Shown piece after piece: positions 57,461 through 64,000 of a stretch of DNA of 64,000 bases. The DNA lies in NCBI RefSeq assembly GCF_032854445.1, contig NC_088298.1, positions 13,567,504 to 13,631,503 of the forward strand. The letters run 5' to 3'. Both the position numbers and the translations under genes were made by a program. Below the pieces are notes generated by a model. The model was not told the DNA's origin and did no database searches. It worked only from the letters and a program-made list of their open reading frames with translations. The first letter of the stretch is position 1; every line of letters begins with the position of its first letter. This DNA is from Liolophura sinensis. Lineage: Eukaryota; Mollusca; Polyplacophora; Chitonida; Chitonidae.

Positions 57461-59590
57461 CTAACTCTAACCCTGTCTTCAGAACAGCTTTCAATTCCAA
57501 TGACAAAGCCCTCTCTCCAAAGATAAAATCAATCAACTCTGATTTTAACCCCTTGCTACACACACCAGCAACTCACCTCCCCCCCCCCCGCCCCCTTACC
57601 AATAACCCGCCCTCCTCCCCCCTCCCCCCAGTTTTCAAACACACACTGCCCGTGCCCTTCACAATTATTAACAATAGAGAAAAAATGAGTCACAATTTGC
57701 TTCCTGCTTCTTTGTTGTATTTCTGATGTACGGTGGTTTTAGCCTTGTAGCTTCTGCATTATCCTTTATTGCAGTGGAAATATAAATCATTACTGTATTC
57801 AACAATGTCAAGGCCAAACTAATGTTGCCATATTTGTCAATGTTTTGATGTCCTTTGTATAAAGAAAAAAAAATATGAAAACTCTGCTTAGCCAGATAGT
57901 GTTAATTCTCTTTCTGACATGAGATACATGTATTTTTTAAATGAAAACAAATTCATTTCATTTGATAAAATCCAAGAGATGTCTGTACACAATAATATAA
58001 TTTGGTATCCAATGTGAAAGAGCCTTCCCTTATATAATTATTTGTGGCGTTCACAGAGATTGTCTTCATTAACACATGAACATGCCCTGAAGATTTAACT
58101 TTATGAAAACAAAATTTCTTATAAGAATCTCTCAGTATCTTGAAAATAACATGGGCACATCCTCCAAAACCCCTCAGAATATCATCTCCATGATAACCAC
58201 TATCCTTGGCAATAAATATTTAAACAGATGCAGTCAAGCGGAACTGTAAACATTTTGTTTCCGCAGCAGTCAGGGCATCTTTTCTTCACAGCCAGAAGCT
58301 GCACAATAGCAATTAAAAGGAAACAAAGCAGGCCTGAGAACATCTCCTTGACAGAACCCTCTTGGGAGTTTTCAACTTGGCCAGAGTGTGATATTAACTG
58401 GGTTCAGGTTACAACAGATTATTGCTTAGGCAGATTCTGCGCAAGATTAGCACAAAATTAAGAACCAAGATTAAGCTTTGGACTTGGAATCCTCATTTTA
58501 ATGATGTCTCAGTGAAGTATTTGAACTACTCAGTGTCTGTAGTCTCTTCTCGATTATCAACAAAAGCTGCTGACAGCAGCTGCTCTGACCCAACATTACT
58601 CTGATCTTCTGACAGCATTTCTATTCACTGCAATTTCCTTAATATTTTAATGCAGCAGATGAAAGAGAGCATTTACCATAGGATTCCTCAAATCCTCAGA
58701 GATTGTAAGGTTAGGATTTCTTCCTTTGTGTCACACATGAATTGCAATGTGTATATTATATATATATATATATACTTAAGATTCGGACTTCTGGAATACT
58801 GGAGAACTAGAATATTTTACCTGATGTGATATATACAAAAAAAAAAAAAAACACCCCCCCCCCCCGAAAAAAAAGAACAAAAAAAAAAAAACAACAACAG
58901 AGCAAATTTACAAACATTTTCAAACAAACTTCAAACCATGTGAATTTCAGTAAAGACACATGCATTTAGTCTTCTGAGACTTGTGACACACTTCTGAGGT
59001 TTACACAGCAATGAAAAAGTACAGGGTTTAAACAGGGTTAATCACACAGGAATGTTTAGCAAAATAAGCAAAATTATTTGAATGGTACTTTCCTTCTAGT
59101 TTTTATTGCTTTGAATATTTACATTTTATTCAAATCAGAATGGACCTTATAGCATCTTTTTTGCAGTGCTGCCTCGCTGAAGTATTGTGATACAGACACC
59201 TAGCATGGTTTATTAATATTCAGAGCCAACAGGCCAGGAGCCCACTTACAGGTCTGATAACGGGCATACATACCAAGTAACAGAAGCGTAAAATACACAT
59301 ATGTAGAGCTAGGTAAATATAAAATACAATTTTTGTACAAAGATAGTGTAAACACAGGTAAACATATGATGTAATTCTTTGTACAGAACTGTTATAAGCC
59401 TATATGTAAACATAGGTGAATATTTAAAGCTATTCTTGTTGAAATTTCATAAAAAATAAAGAATTGTAAACCGCTATAATAAGAAGTTAAGATCATGAAA
59501 TATGTTAATCACAGAAAACCGATAAAAAAGAATCGAGTGAACTGACCTTCTAAAAGATTGTTGTGAAGAAAAAAATTTCTATTTCGTGAT
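57461..59590. other. Flank with simple repeats
   Basis: C-rich tracts at 57575-57640, a TA run near 58756-58776 and an A/C homopolymer cluster at 58838-58895. No gene is recognised. Confidence 0.7.
59165..59270. mobile_element. SINE family 2-like fragment
   Basis: GCAGTGCTGCCTCGCTGAAG and following bases match the body motif of SINE family 2; the rest is diverged. Confidence 0.4.
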
Positions 59591-59599
59591 TAGAACTCA

Positions 59600-59990
59600 T
59601 TATAGGAATTCATGGCTCAAGGGAAAAAAGAATGTTTTTGAACATTAATTCTAGTTGATGCAGGTCGGAAAGTTGCTGTTTGTCGTAAGGCTCAGGCAGG
59701 AAAATTATAGTTGACCTGCTCTACTAGGTAAGGCGAGTCAACGATAGAGTGAACACATCTGTGTAAGAGCTTTAAATCGGCAGCTCTGCGGCGATCAGAT
59801 AGTGTGGGCAGCTGAACATGTTTACACACAGCACTGTATTTTTCAGAGGAATAAGGGTCATTAGTTTTAAAACAAAGATATTTGATGAACCTTTTTTGAA
59901 TGGACTCTAACTTGTCTGAGGGATATTTTGACACCTTACCCGGGCATAGTATTCTAACACGAGTAAAATCTGTCTTAATTTAAACTGAAC
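59600..59990 (-). pseudogene. C-terminal relic of a non-LTR retrotransposon reverse transcriptase
   Basis: The minus frame reads SDKLESIQKRFIKYLCFKTN then LPTLSDRRRAADLKLLHRCV and SPYLVEQVNYNFPA. This is the usual C-terminal pattern of jockey/I-like LINE ORF2 (LE.IQ.RF..YL, L.TL..RR...DL..L, I.SPYL...I.FN.P). A stop codon follows PA, while the family-like continuation (LRQTATFRPASTR) goes on in the same frame. It is truncated at both ends and dead. Confidence 0.75.
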
Positions 59991-62900
59991 ATGTTTCAAT
60001 TAATTTTAAATGGGGAAAAAATCCAGTTTGACCTATTTAACTGTGCTAGCTGTTAAAGACCATCTGAATATTTGGGTTGAACAGCTTGTCGTTGTATTAC
60101 AGCCTTTTAGTAATCTACAGCATCATGTTTGAGACAGTATGAAACGTTTTAATGAGACACTGCCTGCGTTGCTCGTCATGAGACACCACATGCACTGCAT
60201 ATGTGACATAGGAAGTCAAGCTCTAATATACAGGAAAAGGTCGGTTGTCAGAATACCCTGAAAGCCCAAAACATCTCATGGAATTCATGAGTACCATGAA
60301 GGCATCATTGCAAAATGCTCGGAAAGGAAATTCACAAAGAAACAGCTCGTAATTAGTTCCAAACAAGAACTAGGCGAATAGAGTGATCACTGACAGCGCC
60401 AGAGTGCTTTATGGCCAGAATGGGCAGCCCCACTTTAATCTGATTCTATGGCGTGCAATAACAGCAATACCTGTGCTTTATTTGAGTATGTTTGGCTTAA
60501 AGGAAAAAGGACCATTAAGAACATAATCAATGGTTCCAGCAGATGTTCAAAATCACACAGAGCTCTTCAAGACAGAGGATATGAATGGCTAATATTGGAT
60601 TGAGGCTATATAGGGGTGACAATTTGGTGTCAGGAATCCTGTGTAGATGTCAAAACTTGTTTTCATATATCACGCATCCAACTTTGACAAGAGAATACTT
60701 GTCTGTGTTGTAGTCTGTATTTAAGGAGATTCTTACAGAATGAAGAATTGCATTCATGTCTGTCCCGGATGTAAAAAGAACTTTGATGAAGGCAACTGGA
60801 AGAAAAATGAACATCACTTTTTGCTGTGTTCTATTCACCAAAACATTTCCTGCATTTTGACCAATTTTTCAGTTCTCTTCAGACTAATCTACCAAAAACA
60901 TGTATCGATAAATCATACTTTACACATACATGTACTGTAAAAATGATATGCAAGAGCTTTTGAAACGTTCAAGTACTAACATTTCTAAATCTGAATTGCA
61001 AAGAAAACTGCACGGGCTGCTTAATAAGCTGCTTAATTCAGATAATAAAATACTGGAATAGAATTCTCCCTACCGAACAAAATCCTCGCTGTTCATACTC
61101 GGGCGAAAGTTGTGTTGTTGTGCATGAACATGGGTGGCAAAGATACATTTTGACGGTTTTGATTCCAAAGGATGATATTAAAAGTTATCAGACAAGATTT
61201 GGTTATGGTAGTCTATAACAATCAATGCGAACAAAACATCATCCAGGTAAACTCCGAGAAGCAGTCATGTTTCCTTCACTAGTTCGCCATCTTGAGAGAC
61301 ATTGTGGACTCTCAGTAGAATTTCTCATTTAAATTCATTTGTATAAGTGTTTCACTGTTGCATTTCGGGCTTGCAACTGCTTCATGATCCAATGTGTTTA
61401 TTAAAAGCTTGCAAAAGTGACTCCTTGGCAGATGCATTCACAGTCCTCATCTGGAATCATTCAGTAACAGCTGTGCTCTCCACTCAAGTTTTGTTTAAGC
61501 CATTATCAGAATAAAATAATGGTAAATGAATGGTGATTGACCATTGATGAGTTGGATATTCCTCAACAAACACATTGTAAGAATGAATTAAAACCACATT
61601 TTTTGGACGGATTAAAGTAGTTGCTGCTCATCACTCCAATACAATTTGTTCTTTGCAGAAGAAATTCACAATGTACATAATGAATGACCAGGTAACCTTT
61701 TATCCTCACACGTTACACTAGACACTGAAAGATCATTGGTTTATCCAGGTGAAAATTAAGTAACGTTGTTTCTGCACTAGTAATTGATGGTCCCAGGTCC
61801 AATTCCCACGATAATATTGGTTATTCAAGGATATAGGTACTCCATAATGAAATGAAGACAGACTCAAACTCCTTAGGAAAAACTACATGTACCACTTCAA
61901 CACCTAACCATCAATCTTATTTACAGGTACAATCCACAGCCTTGGTAAATCCTTCCATGTCATGGTAGCTCCACAAGGAAGGAAGAGGGATTCATTTAGA
62001 TATCACAGTGCTCTGTGGCACAGATAAATCCTTGCAACAACAACACCGCATTATGTACAGAAAGCCACTCATTACAGTATTTGATTGCAATCAAGAGTCG
62101 TGTACAACTGGACAAATGCCAATATTTGCGCTTCCTATTTAGGCACTCCATTCCTAAACTCATTTCTCATTGGCTGATGATGATTGATTAGCTTCTGTTC
62201 TAACCTATACCAACAGGCTGTCCGTTTCACTTGTTAGGTTCGCAGAAGCAGTGGTCATTTACTCCAGCCCAAAAAGCGTACACTGTACTTTTAGTCACTT
62301 AATAATTTCCACAAGTCAAATCGCTGCTCCTGAATGACCATGCTCCATCAATTCACAATAATACATACATACACACATAAGTCTAGAATATGCACTTGTT
62401 CAAATGCCACTCACTTCACATGATCATTCCAAGCGTTCTGGTCTTCAATTTTTCTCTAAATTTCCTGCACTGTAACATTCCTCCAAGATTCCGTTCTCTG
62501 TTCTCACTTCGCTTTTCAGAATTTACAGCTGTCACAGTTAAGTCATTCTTTGACAACTTTCACATATTTCTCCACGGACATTCACAGGCAAACACTAGAT
62601 AGCTTGATACCTCTAAATTTCATTTTGAATTAGCAAGGACTTGACCCATCTATCAGTATAAATAACCATTTTTTTCCTTCGTTAACACAACAGTCCATAA
62701 TACATTTTGTGACATGAGCTGTCCATACTCAGTACTGCAACCCTTCTCCAAACATGTGCAACTTGAAGACTTGAATCATGCTAAGTTGGCCACAAAGCTG
62801 TTGCTGGAAAGAATCCATCAGTACAAACACAAAACAGCTCTGTATCAAAACAGCAAAAAAGTACACCTAATAATATCCCTACAATGGCACGAGGTTTCCA

Positions 62901-64000
62901 AGTTGGCCAGTATCTGGTTAACTGGTGCTACAAAGCAATGAAAGCAGATCGTTTGCTTCCTGTAATAAACTTGGCAGCTCAAAATTAGTTCTGCATCGGT
63001 CCAATTCATTGGTCAAGAATCAAGGGATTATTTTTTGAACGAGGCTCTTTGGTTACTTTCTAATCAGATGAATGCTTATCAATATGTTATCATGGGGCGT
63101 ATAATCACCGAACCATGGGTACAGCTGAGCGCCTTACGTGCGAAAAATCCGTTGTCATGCCAAGGTTATTATGTGGAAATATTGATGCTGGCATAGGAAA
63201 CGTGCTGTTGTTTTGCATAAAACAGTCTGGAACCAAAGCGCTGTAATCACTTTTCCAAATATCTAAATACATCAGGACCGAGAACAAAAGACGCTTTCCC
63301 TCATTTTGTCTTCTGAAATTTCAATATGGTTATTTAACAATGAAATCTGGGGCAGTGTGGTGCAAATAACCCAGAGCACATGCAAGATTTTGCCATATTA
63401 TGATTCCTGTGCATGGTCCATGCTACATTTGAATTTTTTGGTTTTCAATAGGCGTGCTTGAGTAGGATTTCAGGTGAAGTAAATGGAGCTATTGTTCAGA
63501 CAGAGAGCACTTCATCACTCTAAAGCCGAACAGCGCGACGCCACAACATCAATACTTCAATTAGTTCTACAATTACCATTTTGTATTAAGCACTGGAGAC
63601 AACCTACTCTGTGAGACAATGTTTGACAGCTAGCACACTGTGTAACTCTAACAAAGCTGTTTGGCCACATTTTCCAAACATCAACGCAACCATGAAGTGA
63701 TAGATTTTCCTACAAGCGCACAGAAGAATCTGAACAAATTTAGTAAACTGTTTCAACAAATGTAGAATTTATCAACACAGCTCTTTATTAAAGGAAATAA
63801 TCCAGAACTTACACTGACTTAAGTTTAATACCTGGCTAAAATATCCTGATTAATTATCACAAAACACATGTTTTCCATGTGTCCCACATCAATAACGTGT
63901 AAACACTTTACTGTCAATAATACTGACAACAAATTATTTCTTGAAATGATTAAACTGCATTGCATCCTATATTTTAATCGATTAACCACTGAATGTATTG
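59991..64000. other. Flank without recognised gene
   Basis: AT-rich. Small open frames (for example 62714-62941) have no homology, splice or codon support that I can see. No array or SINE is recognised. Confidence 0.6.

Noticed and set aside
62714-62941. 75-codon plus frame near the window end
   Set aside because: ATG-led but no homology, no neighbours and no polyadenylation context that I can defend.

Overview
The window is animal (metazoan) genomic DNA dominated by one large split gene. The gene lies on the minus strand and encodes tensin, a focal-adhesion scaffold that links integrins to actin. It is AT-rich with long introns, many minisatellites and two recurrent tRNA-derived SINE families. 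The clear invertebrate divergence of the tensin, together with SINE types that I associate with bivalve and gastropod genomes, suggests a mollusc. That taxonomic call is inference, not proof.

Gene layout, read from high to low coordinate: a candidate first coding exon (54109-54324, polybasic N-terminus) is followed by a 13-codon exon at 49388. An exon block between 35181 and 27076 encodes the PTEN-like phosphatase (PTP) and C2 domains. A linker exon at 25925 and one 1422-nt exon (22886-24307) carry the disordered Ser/Thr/Pro/Gln-rich centre. Further linker exons lie at 20116, 5875, 4685, 3261 and 1317; the last encodes two polyglutamine runs. All 18 exons join in frame (phases checked codon by codon), giving 4004 coding nt, about 1335 residues. 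The C-terminal SH2 and PTB domains expected of a tensin are not here and should lie beyond position 1. Residue numbers below count from Met at 54324.

Features of the protein: the phosphatase loop keeps the catalytic Cys and Arg (HCKGTQGRT) but the WPD-loop aspartate is Thr (WPT). Two LD-motif-like helices (LDDILKDL and LDELERLL) sit in the disordered centre.

Introns and flank: three introns are large (about 14.0, 14.2 and 4.7 kb). They hold at least ten separate tandem arrays with units of 16 to 96 bp. They also hold about ten copies or pieces of a Ser/Leu-tRNA-type SINE, two longer copies and several pieces of a second tRNA-headed SINE, a fold-back MITE-like element and a degraded tRNA-like sequence. 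The most curious array is 38 bp x about 22 at 33630-34450: its plus strand carries a perfect let-7 8-mer target (CTACCTCA) 18 times at exact 38-bp spacing, plus one more at the diverged end. The 54.3-64 kb flank is upstream of the first recognised exon. It contains a 96-bp tandem array and the C-terminal relic of a non-LTR retrotransposon reverse transcriptase, but no second gene that I can support.
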